Assembly (NCBI GenBank): GCA_900541785.1
Contig: UQKY01000019.1
Span: 1 to 35,240 of the forward strand
Origin: an uncultured Collinsella sp.
Lineage (GTDB): Bacteria > Actinomycetota > Coriobacteriia > Coriobacteriales > Coriobacteriaceae
DNA length: 35,240 nt
Direction: 5' to 3'
The notes under the pieces are model-generated. The model saw nothing but the letters and a program-made list of their open reading frames with translations, was not told the DNA's origin and did not search any database. Of the stretch, positions 14,761 through 24,072 are shown one piece after another. The translations under genes were made by a program, and so were the position numbers. How positions within the stretch are numbered: position 1 is the stretch's first letter; the number at the start of each line of letters is the position of its first letter.

Positions 14761-17700
14761 ATGGATATGTTTGAGGACGAGTGCCAGCGCGCCTCGTGGC
14801 GTCGTCATGGAGCGATTGCCCGTGGCGTAGCCAAGCGCGGTCTGGTGGCGTTCCTGGCTTTTGCCACGGCTTTTGGCACCACGCCGGCGCAACTTTGGGC
14901 TGAGGGTGCCGAGGGCATTGCCGAGGCCGTGGCTCAGGCCGCAACGGGCGGCGAGGGCGCGGCGGCCGACGATGGCGCTGCTGCCGGCACCGGCGCGAAC
15001 AGTGCGGCGGCGAGCGCTGCTGCCGATGACGCCGGCGCAGATCAGGGCGCAACTGCGAGTGCCGCGAATGGCGATGACACCGCAGCAGACAACGCGACTG
15101 AGTCCGAGAGCTCTCCCGCGGTGCCTGCTGCTTCGGAGCAGAAGAACGCCGCCGTCGCCGCGTCCGCCACAACGCTTTCGAGCGAGGCCAAGGTCTTCAT
15201 CCAGGACACCAAGGATAAGGACAGCTCCTATTCCACGAAGTCGGGCGCGCTCAGCGCGGGCGACACGCTCTGGGCAAATATGTACGATGAGGTCGAGGAC
15301 GACTGGTACGGCACTTCGACTGAGTCCGTTGCCAATCCCGGCACCTGGACTTACACCTGGCTCGCCGGCACGACCAGGGCCAGCAGCAATGTCGCCGACT
15401 ACACCGAGGTCGTAGGCCACGAGCAGTCGCTCACCGTCACCGCCGCGATGGAAGGCAAATACTTCATCTGCAAGGTAACGGTTGATGGCAAGGACTACTA
15501 TGGTCCGTCCGTTTCTTCCGGCTCGGGCATCAATGCCAACTACATTCCTGGCCCCGTGCTGGGCGCCGGTCAGATGGAGCTTAACAGCGTCAAGCTGAAT
15601 AGCGACACGCCGAGCATAGGCGATACCCTGACGGCGACTCCGTACATAAGCTATTATCAGCAAGCCCCCGCCGATGCCAAGGTCACCTACACGTGGTCCG
15701 CATCCACCTCGCAGTACTCGGGATTTACCAAGATCGAGGGCGAGACGGGCGCTACGCTCGTGGTGGGCGACGACCTTGAGGGTAAGTACATCAGGGTCGA
15801 GGCCAACGCTGGCGTCAACACGGTGAACAAGACCACTTCCAGCAAGGTCAAGCAGGCCGGTGCGGTCGAGATTTCGGCCGTGTCCATCGTTAACACCAAG
15901 GACAACACGAGCGTCTTTACGGTGGGGGATACCGCTAAGGCCCGCGCCAAGGAGAAGGGCGGCGCGTACGGCGCGTTCGTCGACGCGGACAAGCTCAACT
16001 TCCAGTGGCAGAGCTCTGACACCAAGAGCGGCGCGTATACCGATATCGCGGGCGCCACGGGTGAGACCCTCGAGCTTACCGACGCTTTGGGTGGCAAGTA
16101 CCTCAAGTGCAAGGTGTCCTCGAAGATCGGCTCTTCGAGCTTGACCAACTCGACGGGCGCTCTCGTTGCTGCCGCCGGTTCAATTAATGTCACGAGCGTG
16201 ACCATGAGCCCGACTTCGGGCAAAGTCGAGGTTGGTTCCACGATTACGGCGACCGCCAAGGCGGGCTCCACCGACGTTACCTCCGACTCGCATGTCACGT
16301 GGCGGTGGTACAAGGGCAAGTCGAATACCGCCAGCTCGTGCAACACGCCTATCGAGGGTGAGACCGGTAACACCCTGACGGTGACCGCCGCCCTTAAGGG
16401 CTACTACGTCGTGGCCAAGGCCAACGGCGGCTATGGCGAGCAGAAGCCGTACTATGCGGCGGGTCCTGTCTCCGTCGCTGGCCAAGTTGAGCTTTACGAC
16501 GTGCAGTTCGAGGGCTCTCCCGCCACCAACGGCGTACGTGTGGGCGATACGCTCAAGACTAAGGTGCGCAAAAAGGACGGCTCCAACTATCACTATATCG
16601 ACCGCACCGATAATGTGACCTACCAGTGGCAGTATGCAAACAGCAGCTCGAGCTACGACTCCGCCTATACCGATATCCCCGGTGCTACCGAGGCCACCTA
16701 TACCGTTGACGCCGCCTATGCCGGCAAGTACCTGCGCGTGAAGGTGACGAGCGAAAACACCGTTTCCAGCACGCAGAAGAAGAGCTCCTACGGCGACACG
16801 CAGTCCGTTGCCCCGCTCGGCCCCGTGACGCTCAAGGGCCAGTACAAGCTGGCGGGCATTGAGCTTGCCGATAAGAACGTTACGCTGAGCGTGGGTTCAA
16901 AGATCACGCCGAGCGTGCAGGTTCCGGGCAGCTGGTCGGGCTCGACCAAAGACGTGCCCGACGATGCCGAGCTCACCATGGCGTGGTATGCCAAGGGCGA
17001 GGGCGATGCCGATTGGACAGAGCTCACCGACGGCATCGATACGACCGATGGCAGCCTGACCATTTCGGACGCGCTTGTTGGCAAGCGCATCAAAGTTACG
17101 GCGAACGCTCTCGACAACACGGTTGAATGGGTTTCGTCCGACAGCGTTACCGCGGCGGGGGAGTATAACCTGCTGCGCGTGATTGCCAACCCGCAGATTA
17201 ATAGCGATTCGACCCATCTCGTCTCGGGCGATAGCGTTAAGGCGACGGCGCAGGCCAAGCGCGCCGACGGTTCGACCACCAACGGTATCGACGTCACCGG
17301 TCAGGCGACTGTTGCCTGGTATGCGGCGGACGATGCGAAGGCCCCGGAGGCCGACTGGACGCTGCTGTCTGATATGTCGGGCGCCGAGGCGACTGTCTCG
17401 GCTTCTGCCGCGGGCAAGTATCTGAAGGCTGTCGCCACGAGCGGCAGCTCGACGGTCGAGCTCGTTTCTGCCAACCCCGTGATCGCCGCAGGCTCTCTTG
17501 AGGCCGCAGTTCAAAAGCTCAACGATTCCAATAAGCAGATCTCCGTTGATTACAGCGCTAAGGGCGGCAACGTTAACGACGCGCTGAAGGCGCAGCTTGC
17601 CGATCTGGGATTTACCGATATCGACGTCAAGATCTCTGAGGGCGGCGTTGCCTTTAAGGCTGAGGATGACAAGGCCACGGTCGGTATCTCCGACGCCCAG

Positions 17701-20700
17701 GATAAGACCAACGGCGATGTGACGTTCTTCTACATCGATCCCAACGACTACACCGGTTACAACATCGACGGTTTGCGTAACGCCGATGTGGCGTTTGAAC
17801 TGTCGCGCGATGGCAAGACCGAGTATTACCTGCCCAACAAGTCCGTGCAGGTTGCTTGGGACGAGGCTAAGCTGCAAGACCTTCTTGACAGTGCTGCCGA
17901 ATCCCTGCAGATTGGCTACGCGGCGGGCGAGTCCGCCGATGGCGTGACCCAAAATGTCACGCTTCCGTACAAGGCGGGTTCCGCAAAGAAATTCTCTGTT
18001 GAATGGACAAGCTCCGACACCGAGCGCCTATTTGTTTCAGGTTATAGCTGGGAAGATAAGACGGGTAAGGTTTCGCGCGCATCGAGCGATCGAGACGTGA
18101 CGCTGACTGCCAAGGTTACGGTTACGAGTGGCGACATCAAGCTTGCCGGCTCGCACGACTTCAAGCTCACCGTCAAGGGCGATCCCGAGAAGGTCGCCGC
18201 CGACAAGAAGGCACTGCAGGAAAAGGTCGATGCGGCCTTTACCTACGGCAACATTAAATACTCCGGCACCGAAACGGTTGCCAACAAGGATGGCCTGACC
18301 GCCGACCTGCAGATGCCGCGCACGAGCACGCTCAATATCGACGGCAAGTACTACAAGGTTGAGTACTCCGCCAGCACCGATGACATCACGTTCAACGGTT
18401 ACAAGGGCACGGTCTACCAGCCGCTGCCCGGAGCCAAGGCTGCAAACACCAAGATCACCCTCACGGTGACCGACAAATCGAACGCCGAGGTCACGGCTAG
18501 TAAGACCCTCGACTTCGCCATTACTCCACAGGACCAGGGCGAGCTCGATACCGAGCTTTCTCTTATGGAAAAGGCGAAGGCCGGCTATGCTGCCGCCATT
18601 CTGAATGGCCAGGACGCCAATGCCGTTTCGGCCGACATGCACGCGTTCCAGAAAGCGTATCTGGATGCTGACGGCAACCTTGCCTGGAGCTACAACAAGG
18701 CAACGACCGATTCGACCGACTTGGGCGTCGTGCCGGTCGATCTGCCTGGCTATGACGCGATGTCCGGGCAGGATTGGCGTCTGTTTAAGTCGAGCAACAG
18801 CTCTATTGTCTCCGCAGAGAATCTCAAGGTCACACAGCCGCAGTACAACACGAAGGTTGTCGTTTCCTCGCGCCTGACGAGCGAGAAGTACGCTCGCTAT
18901 GCTGAGCGCTATCCCGACAATGCCACGTACGCCAAGCTTGCCAACCAGGACGTATCGGCAACGTTGACGGTCGTGGGCACGAGTGGTCAAAACAGCCCCG
19001 AGGTCACAGCGACGTGCTCCGTCATTGGCATCGATGCCAAGGGCAAGCAGCAGACGTGGGCTGCCGCTTCGCTGTACACGCTCAAGAACGGCTCGACGGC
19101 CGCCGATCTTTCCGAAGAGCTCTTTAAGCAGGCCGGTCTCAAGGCCGACTACGACCCCAATGGTTCTTGGGGCTGGGTGCTCAATTCTATTACGTCGCCT
19201 TTCGAGCCGGATCGTACTCTTGCATACGACCATGCTACGGGCGCCTATTGGCAGCTGTTCATCAACGGCGTCGCTGCATCGGTGGGCGCTGGCAACCACA
19301 AGCTCGAGGCGGGCGACTCTGTCGTCTGGTGCTACTCGAAGTACGGCGACCCGGCGCCCACCGACCGGCTTTCCGTAAGCTGCACCGTTATCGGCCAGGA
19401 CGCTTCGGGTGCTCAGCAAACGTGGGCTCAGCCTACGACCGCGCTGGTGGAAGAGGGCACAACTGCCGCCGATCTTTCCGAGCAGGTCTTTAAGCAGGCC
19501 GGTATTGGCGCCGACACGGGCAAGGGCTCGTACGGTTGGTTCCTCAATTCTCTGACGTCACCGTTCAATAAGAACGTGACGCTTTCGACCGAGCAGGTTA
19601 ACGAGAGTACCTGGAAATACTGGCAGTTCTTTGTCAACGGCAAGAAGGCCAATGTCGGCGCAGGCAACTACACGCTCAAGGCCGGCGATGAGATTACCTG
19701 GGTCTATGGTTCCGATGGCACCATGCCCGGTCAAGTTTCTGTCTCGATGGAGATCATCGGCAAGAAGGGCGATAAGGCACAGCGCTGGACCGATCCTTCG
19801 ACGCAGGTGTTTGTTGAGGGCACGACGATCAAGGACGCCACTGCCGCCTACTTTGATGCTTTGGGCATTGAGTCCGTGATGCTCAATGATGGGGGCTATT
19901 GGAATGTCCATAGTCTCGTGTCCCCGCTTGATGGCACCAAACTGACGGGCTCCTGGTCGTTCTTTGTTAACGGTGTTCCCGGACCCCAACTCGATAGTGA
20001 CTACGTTGTCAAATCGGGCGACACGATTGTCTGGGCTTATGCTGCTGGCGATACGGTTCCCAATCCCGACGAGGTCGTAGTCAATCCGAGCGCCCCGCGT
20101 CCGTCCGGTTGGAAGTCCGATTGGGATGGCAAGTCCAATGCGGCGGTCGAGAACGTTTCGACGCCTACGGGTGCGCTAGCGAGCTCTTGGACGTTCGATT
20201 GGAAGGCGTATTCTGGTTCGGCGTATCCCAACGCGAGTGAACCTATCGTCGTGAACGGTAACGTGTATCTTGCCGTCAACAACCGTTTGCTAAAGATTGA
20301 CGCCGAGTCGGGCAAGGTCCTTGACGAGTCGAATCTTAAGAAAGCGGTCGGTTACACCTCGCGCCCGATTTATGCGAACGGTTTGGTTATCGTTCCGCTT
20401 GACGGCGGTGCGGTCCAGGCCCTGACGGCTGACGCGCTCACAACGGTTTGGGTCACTGACTCCGTGAACAAGACTGCTCAGTCGAATTCTCAGCTGACGG
20501 TTGATGGCAATTACCTTTATGTCGGCACCGTTGATGTCGACTATGGAAAGGGTACGTACAATAACGGCCACCTGACGCGCATTAACATGCTGACAGGTGC
20601 TGTTTCCTGGCAGCATGTCAATGCCAATGAGGGCTATTACTGGACAGGCGCGACGGTGGGTGATGACTTTGTCTTGGTTCCCACCAGTGCCGGTACCGTC

Positions 20701-21945
20701 GAGATGCTCAGCAAGTCTTCGGGCGATGTGCTCGGAAGTGTTTCGGTTGGATCGATTGTCAACTCCACTTGCGTGCTTTCGGCTGACGGCAGCCATGCCT
20801 ATCTCATCTCGCGCGACGGCAAGCTGCACGTGTTGGCGATTTCTGATGGCGACTCACGTGATGCGGATGCCGCTTCGCGTATTACCGAGGAGCGTGTAGT
20901 TGACCTTGGCCTTACTGGCTGCGCGTGTGTGCCTACGACGTATGATGGCAAGCTGATTGTTGGCGGCGAGGTTGCTGGCGGCTCTGCGCTAGCGATTATT
21001 GATCCGGCCAGCGACTTTGAAACGACGCTGGTTTCGTCTGCTGATGGCACTGCGCTTCCCACTGGTGGCATCAAGGGCGCTCCGCTGGTGAGCGTCCAGG
21101 GCGAAGACGCGTATGTCTACTTCACGGTTAACTACGGCGAGAGCCCTGATTTCGTTAACTACACCTCGGGCGGTGGCGTATATCGTTACAAGTTGGGTGA
21201 CGCTGGGGCTTCTGGTGTGTTTAGCGCAACAGGCCACAACAACTACTGTGACTCGCCAATCGCTTGTGATGCCCAGGGCAACTTGTACTACATCAACGAC
21301 TCTGGCACGCTGTTCAAGCTGAATGCTGGCGTTAAGGTTTCGTTTAGCGCTGGCGAGGGGTCCAAGGTCGATTTTCAGACTACGGCCGCCAACGGCTCTA
21401 TCGCCAAGCCTGCCGATCCGACACGCGAGGGCTATACCTTCGCTGGTTGGTATACCGACGAGGCTTGTACGGAGGCGTATGACTTTAGCGCTGCGGTGAC
21501 GGCCGATATGACGCTGTATGCCAAGTGGGTCAAGAATGCCGTTAACCCTGGCGGTAACGGTGGCTCTGGCTCCAATGGTGGCTCGGGTAATGCCGGTGCT
21601 GGTTCTGGCTCCGGTAACGGCACAAACGGCCAGCAGACTGGCGGTGCTGTTGCTCCGGGCCAAAAGCCGGTGTCCACCACGACCAAGACCGAGACCAAGG
21701 ACGGCAAGGATTCCAAGAAGGATTCCGACAAGTCCGACAAGAAGGACAGCGAGAAGTCTGATAAGAAGTCCAGCAAGTCCGGCTCCAAGTCCGATACGGG
21801 CGCGGCCGCCGCGACTACCGCTAAGAAGTCCGCTGAGGCTCCCGCGCAGCAGTCTGGCTTCAATCCGCTTGCCATCGTCGGCGTTGCGGCTGGCGTGATC
21901 GGTCTTGCCGTCATCGGCGTGTTCGTATTCACCAAGCGTCGGTAG
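14761..21945 (+). CDS. Giant surface protein with three transcobalamin-like DUF4430 domains and a propeller
   Basis: The protein has 2394 residues starting at the ATG with AGGAG five bases upstream. In order: signal peptide (core about 27-45, cut after LWA); acidic Ala-rich linker (45-135); about seven Ig-like repeats of roughly 100 residues (140-911), most ending GKY(L/I)xxxV then AG; atypical Ig-like domains (about 912-1415); three DUF4430 domains (1417-1529, 1537-1651, 1659-1761) with the pattern YWQLFINGxxxxVGAGNxxL-xxGD-xxWxY; a PQQ-like beta-propeller of about eight repeats (1800-2190); an InlB-type repeat (2191-2257, GYTFAGWYTD); a Gly/Ser then Lys/Ser/Asp linker; one membrane helix (about 2367-2390); and TKRR. 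DUF4430 is homologous to the C-terminal domain of transcobalamin, and the gene sits under a cobalamin riboswitch. A role as corrinoid-binding surface receptor is my inference. Confidence 0.9.
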   Translation: MDMFEDECQRASWRRHGAIARGVAKRGLVAFLAFATAFGTTPAQLWAEGAEGIAEAVAQAATGGEGAAADDGAAAGTGANSAAASAAADDAGADQGATASAANGDDTAADNATESESSPAVPAASEQKNAAVAASATTLSSEAKVFIQDTKDKDSSYSTKSGALSAGDTLWANMYDEVEDDWYGTSTESVANPGTWTYTWLAGTTRASSNVADYTEVVGHEQSLTVTAAMEGKYFICKVTVDGKDYYGPSVSSGSGINANYIPGPVLGAGQMELNSVKLNSDTPSIGDTLTATPYISYYQQAPADAKVTYTWSASTSQYSGFTKIEGETGATLVVGDDLEGKYIRVEANAGVNTVNKTTSSKVKQAGAVEISAVSIVNTKDNTSVFTVGDTAKARAKEKGGAYGAFVDADKLNFQWQSSDTKSGAYTDIAGATGETLELTDALGGKYLKCKVSSKIGSSSLTNSTGALVAAAGSINVTSVTMSPTSGKVEVGSTITATAKAGSTDVTSDSHVTWRWYKGKSNTASSCNTPIEGETGNTLTVTAALKGYYVVAKANGGYGEQKPYYAAGPVSVAGQVELYDVQFEGSPATNGVRVGDTLKTKVRKKDGSNYHYIDRTDNVTYQWQYANSSSSYDSAYTDIPGATEATYTVDAAYAGKYLRVKVTSENTVSSTQKKSSYGDTQSVAPLGPVTLKGQYKLAGIELADKNVTLSVGSKITPSVQVPGSWSGSTKDVPDDAELTMAWYAKGEGDADWTELTDGIDTTDGSLTISDALVGKRIKVTANALDNTVEWVSSDSVTAAGEYNLLRVIANPQINSDSTHLVSGDSVKATAQAKRADGSTTNGIDVTGQATVAWYAADDAKAPEADWTLLSDMSGAEATVSASAAGKYLKAVATSGSSTVELVSANPVIAAGSLEAAVQKLNDSNKQISVDYSAKGGNVNDALKAQLADLGFTDIDVKISEGGVAFKAEDDKATVGISDAQDKTNGDVTFFYIDPNDYTGYNIDGLRNADVAFELSRDGKTEYYLPNKSVQVAWDEAKLQDLLDSAAESLQIGYAAGESADGVTQNVTLPYKAGSAKKFSVEWTSSDTERLFVSGYSWEDKTGKVSRASSDRDVTLTAKVTVTSGDIKLAGSHDFKLTVKGDPEKVAADKKALQEKVDAAFTYGNIKYSGTETVANKDGLTADLQMPRTSTLNIDGKYYKVEYSASTDDITFNGYKGTVYQPLPGAKAANTKITLTVTDKSNAEVTASKTLDFAITPQDQGELDTELSLMEKAKAGYAAAILNGQDANAVSADMHAFQKAYLDADGNLAWSYNKATTDSTDLGVVPVDLPGYDAMSGQDWRLFKSSNSSIVSAENLKVTQPQYNTKVVVSSRLTSEKYARYAERYPDNATYAKLANQDVSATLTVVGTSGQNSPEVTATCSVIGIDAKGKQQTWAAASLYTLKNGSTAADLSEELFKQAGLKADYDPNGSWGWVLNSITSPFEPDRTLAYDHATGAYWQLFINGVAASVGAGNHKLEAGDSVVWCYSKYGDPAPTDRLSVSCTVIGQDASGAQQTWAQPTTALVEEGTTAADLSEQVFKQAGIGADTGKGSYGWFLNSLTSPFNKNVTLSTEQVNESTWKYWQFFVNGKKANVGAGNYTLKAGDEITWVYGSDGTMPGQVSVSMEIIGKKGDKAQRWTDPSTQVFVEGTTIKDATAAYFDALGIESVMLNDGGYWNVHSLVSPLDGTKLTGSWSFFVNGVPGPQLDSDYVVKSGDTIVWAYAAGDTVPNPDEVVVNPSAPRPSGWKSDWDGKSNAAVENVSTPTGALASSWTFDWKAYSGSAYPNASEPIVVNGNVYLAVNNRLLKIDAESGKVLDESNLKKAVGYTSRPIYANGLVIVPLDGGAVQALTADALTTVWVTDSVNKTAQSNSQLTVDGNYLYVGTVDVDYGKGTYNNGHLTRINMLTGAVSWQHVNANEGYYWTGATVGDDFVLVPTSAGTVEMLSKSSGDVLGSVSVGSIVNSTCVLSADGSHAYLISRDGKLHVLAISDGDSRDADAASRITEERVVDLGLTGCACVPTTYDGKLIVGGEVAGGSALAIIDPASDFETTLVSSADGTALPTGGIKGAPLVSVQGEDAYVYFTVNYGESPDFVNYTSGGGVYRYKLGDAGASGVFSATGHNNYCDSPIACDAQGNLYYINDSGTLFKLNAGVKVSFSAGEGSKVDFQTTAANGSIAKPADPTREGYTFAGWYTDEACTEAYDFSAAVTADMTLYAKWVKNAVNPGGNGGSGSNGGSGNAGAGSGSGNGTNGQQTGGAVAPGQKPVSTTTKTETKDGKDSKKDSDKSDKKDSEKSDKKSSKSGSKSDTGAAAATTAKKSAEAPAQQSGFNPLAIVGVAAGVIGLAVIGVFVFTKRR

Positions 21946-21954
21946 GTGAGGGCT

Positions 21955-22851
21955 ATGTCCAATAAGCCGCAGGACGCCGACTCCAAACAACCCGACTCGT
22001 CGTTCATTCAGCTCGACGATGCAAAGCAAAAGGGCGCCGCTTCGGCGGCGTCCGCCCCTCGGCGCAAGGCACTGCTTGGCGCTCTGACGGCCGGCTGCAT
22101 CGTTTTGATCGTTGTGTCGCTGGGTTTTGTCTATCCCTCTGACGGCAGTACATGGTCCATCGATTGGATCGCGCGGGCTGTGACAGGGGAGAGCGTCGTT
22201 GCCAAGGATGCGTCGGTTTCCGGCTCGACTACCGCTTCGGGCAAGGCTGCGCCCAAGGACTCCAAATCTTCGGACAATGCGAAGGACGGGTCGAAGGATT
22301 CGGATGAATCTGATTCCAAGGACAAGTCTGAATCTTCGGACAAGAAGTCTGACAAGGATTCGAAGGAGAAGAAGTCCGAAGGCAAGGGCGGCAAGAAGTC
22401 CAGCAGCACGTCTGCCGGACAGGGCTCGGAATCCGCTGGTGGATCGAGTTCTTCTTCGGGCAGCGGCTCGGCGTCCGGCGGTGGGTCTGCATCCAACAGC
22501 GGCAACGCCTCTGCGGGCAATCAGGGCGGCTCGCAGCAGTCTGGCTATGTCACGGTGACTGTTTCGGTCACATCGAGCGCTGTGGGCAATCCTGTGTCTT
22601 CTGGCGGTACGTTCACCTTCAATAAGGGTGCTACGGCCTACGATGCCCTGTGCGCTCTGGGCCTTTCTGTGAATGCTCACGGCTCGTCGTATGGCACGTA
22701 TGTCGCCGCCATCGGCGGCCTGGCCGAGAAGGAGCACGGCGGCACGAGCGGCTGGATGTACTCCGTCAACGGCGTAACGCCCAATACGGCCTGCAGCAAC
22801 TACGTTCTCAAAAACGGCGACAACGTAGTCTGGTATTACGTAACGGGCTAG
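21955..22851 (+). CDS. Membrane-anchored DUF4430 (transcobalamin-like) protein
   Basis: The protein has 298 residues: a cytoplasmic N-terminus, one membrane helix (about 39-60, ALLGALTAGCIVLIVVSLGF) preceded by PRRK, a long Ser/Lys/Asp-rich flexible stalk (80-195), and a single C-terminal DUF4430 domain (about 200-298, GYVTVTVSV to SGWMYSVNGVTPN to LKNGDNVVWYYV). It starts nine bases after the giant gene with AGGTGAGG just before the ATG, so it is in the same riboswitch-controlled operon. It could be a short-range acceptor taking ligand from the long receptor. Substrate binding is inferred from the domain family and the regulation, not shown by residues I can identify. Confidence 0.87.
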   Translation: MSNKPQDADSKQPDSSFIQLDDAKQKGAASAASAPRRKALLGALTAGCIVLIVVSLGFVYPSDGSTWSIDWIARAVTGESVVAKDASVSGSTTASGKAAPKDSKSSDNAKDGSKDSDESDSKDKSESSDKKSDKDSKEKKSEGKGGKKSSSTSAGQGSESAGGSSSSSGSGSASGGGSASNSGNASAGNQGGSQQSGYVTVTVSVTSSAVGNPVSSGGTFTFNKGATAYDALCALGLSVNAHGSSYGTYVAAIGGLAEKEHGGTSGWMYSVNGVTPNTACSNYVLKNGDNVVWYYVTG

Positions 22852-22873
22852 AGGCCTCGACATAACACGCCAA

Positions 22874-22907
22874 ACGGGCGGTTCGGACCAACATCCGAGC
22901 CGCCCGT
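22874..22907 (+). terminator. Terminator of the DUF4430 operon
   Basis: A 14-bp stem (22874-22887 with 22894-22907, one G-U pair) has a six-base loop, 22 bp past the stop, followed by CTTCATG. Stem strength rather than a T-run supports it. Confidence 0.7.
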
Positions 22908-22918
22908 CTTCATGTGAA

Positions 22919-23335
22919 TGGGACGTCGTTTCCCAATCGAGGCTCAACCGGAAAATGCATCCCACTCTGAAGACGAATTCCGGGACACAGTTTCCGCATC
23001 AGCATCCATTGGGAAAGCCCATCCCGTTCTAGACATCGATAACGGGATGGGCTTTCCGTTTCGGCATCCGCGGGAAACTGCGTCCCGGAATCCCCGCTCA
23101 GACCGGGATACAGTTTCCCGATGGGGCGGGTTTCGGAAAGCGTGTCCCGCTCTGAGGGCTCATTCCGGGATAGACTTTCCGCATGGGGGCTCATCCGGAA
23201 GCTGCGTCCCGTTCTGCTGACTGATTCCGGGACGCAGTTTCCGCTAGGACGGCATTGCGGAAGCTGCATCCCATTCTGAGGCTGCAATCTGGGATGCACT
23301 TTCCGGAACGGCGCTCATGGAGAAACCGCGTCCCA
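22919..23335. repeat. Array of 14 alternating inverted half-sites (about 31-bp period)
   Basis: A degenerate word, consensus CCGGGAYRCAGTTTCCGC, occurs 14 times in strictly alternating orientation. Starts are at 22919, 22948, 22980, 23010, 23043, 23071, 23103, 23134, 23165, 23195, 23227, 23257, 23290 and 23319. Mean spacing is 30.8 bp. Consecutive reverse-then-forward pairs (such as 23010 with 23043) can form stems of up to 17 bp with loops of about 15, and pair members share their variant bases. Loops often begin YTCTGAGG. No gene was found here and there is no cas context. Confidence 0.88.
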
Positions 23336-23386
23336 TTCATGCACTGTAGCCCGCCTCGTACGCTTTCCTCGGCAGGCTCTGTAAAC

Positions 23387-23420
23387 AAAAAGTCGGTTGG
23401 AACGTGAATTCCAACCGGCT
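23387..23420 (-). terminator. Terminator of the first GtrA gene
   Basis: A 12-bp stem (23391-23402 with 23409-23420, one G-U pair) is followed on the minus strand by TTTTTGTTT. It lies 26 bp past the GtrA stop. Confidence 0.85.
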
Positions 23421-23445
23421 GCGAAGCGAGATTATGTTGGGCCGT

Positions 23446-23853
23446 CTACGACTGCGCGCCTTCGAGGAAGAAGCGGCGGCTAAAGTAGTTGTACCAGGTG
23501 ACCAGGAACGTGGCGATGGCCTTCATGGCCTGGTAACCGATGCTCAAAAACGTGACGCCCACAAACATGTACAGGTCGTTGAGGCCCAAACCAATCACCG
23601 ACAGGATGGTGAAGATCGTGAACTCGCGCTTGCGGCTCATGCCCTCGCGATGGTCGAACACGTACTTCATGCTGAGCCAGTAGTTGACCACGACGGACGT
23701 GATAAACGAGATCGTGGTGCTCATCAAAAAATCGAGGTGGAACAGCTCGACGAGCGCAATGAGCATCCCCCAGTCGATGCCAAAGGAGATAAGACCCACG
23801 ACAGCGAACTTGAGGAATTGCTTAGTATGAGGTTGTGCCAGTGCCTTGCGCAC
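23446..23853 (-). CDS. GtrA-family membrane protein
   Basis: The protein has 135 residues with four membrane helices (FLKFAVVGLISFGIDWGMLI; MSTTISFITSVVVNYWLSM; FTIFTILSVIGLGLNDLYMF; MKAIATFLVTWYNYFSRRFF), the GtrA/DPMS accessory fold. Such proteins are thought to move or present polyprenyl-linked sugars for cell-surface glycosylation. The reading starts at GTG (23853) with only a weak GGAT upstream. A close paralogue lies upstream on the same strand (shared MKYVF-H-EGMSR-REF and LSVIGLxLND). No glycosyltransferase gene is adjacent. Confidence 0.88.
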   Translation of the reverse strand: MRKALAQPHTKQFLKFAVVGLISFGIDWGMLIALVELFHLDFLMSTTISFITSVVVNYWLSMKYVFDHREGMSRKREFTIFTILSVIGLGLNDLYMFVGVTFLSIGYQAMKAIATFLVTWYNYFSRRFFLEGAQS

Positions 23854-24001
23854 GTAATCACATCCAATGCGTTGACGAATCGAGCAGAGGATACTTTAGA
23901 GCTTTTGCAGGGGAAACGTAAGGGCTTTGCCAAGAACTATACGAACTCGCCAAATTTGCAAGAGACAATCCGCAGACGTCGCAAATCCTTCCGTAAACGA
24001 G

Positions 24002-24051
24002 CGAGGCCCACGAATAACGCAGCGCTCGACGTACGTCGTCCGTGGGCCTCG
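24002..24051 (-). terminator. Hairpin after the second GtrA gene
   Basis: An 11-bp stem (24002-24012 with 24041-24051) encloses the 12-bp palindrome CGACGTACGTCG (24027-24038). It lies 21 bp past the stop. There is no T-run, so its terminator role is tentative. The remaining 23854-24001 stretch holds nothing recognisable. Confidence 0.5.
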
Positions 24052-24072
24052 TAGTGATAGGAGGAGGTCGAG

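Noticed and set aside
14761..21945. LPxTG-type wall anchoring of the giant protein
   Set aside because: No LPxTG or LAxTG motif precedes the last helix; only a membrane helix and TKRR are present.
22910..23299. Open frames inside the repeat array (for example 22918-23220 plus strand)
   Set aside because: Their sequence is wholly the translated repeat; there is no ribosome binding site and no conserved domain.
22919..23335. CRISPR array
   Set aside because: Units are degenerate, alternate in orientation and are separated by only about 13-16 bases; there are no direct identical repeats and no cas genes.
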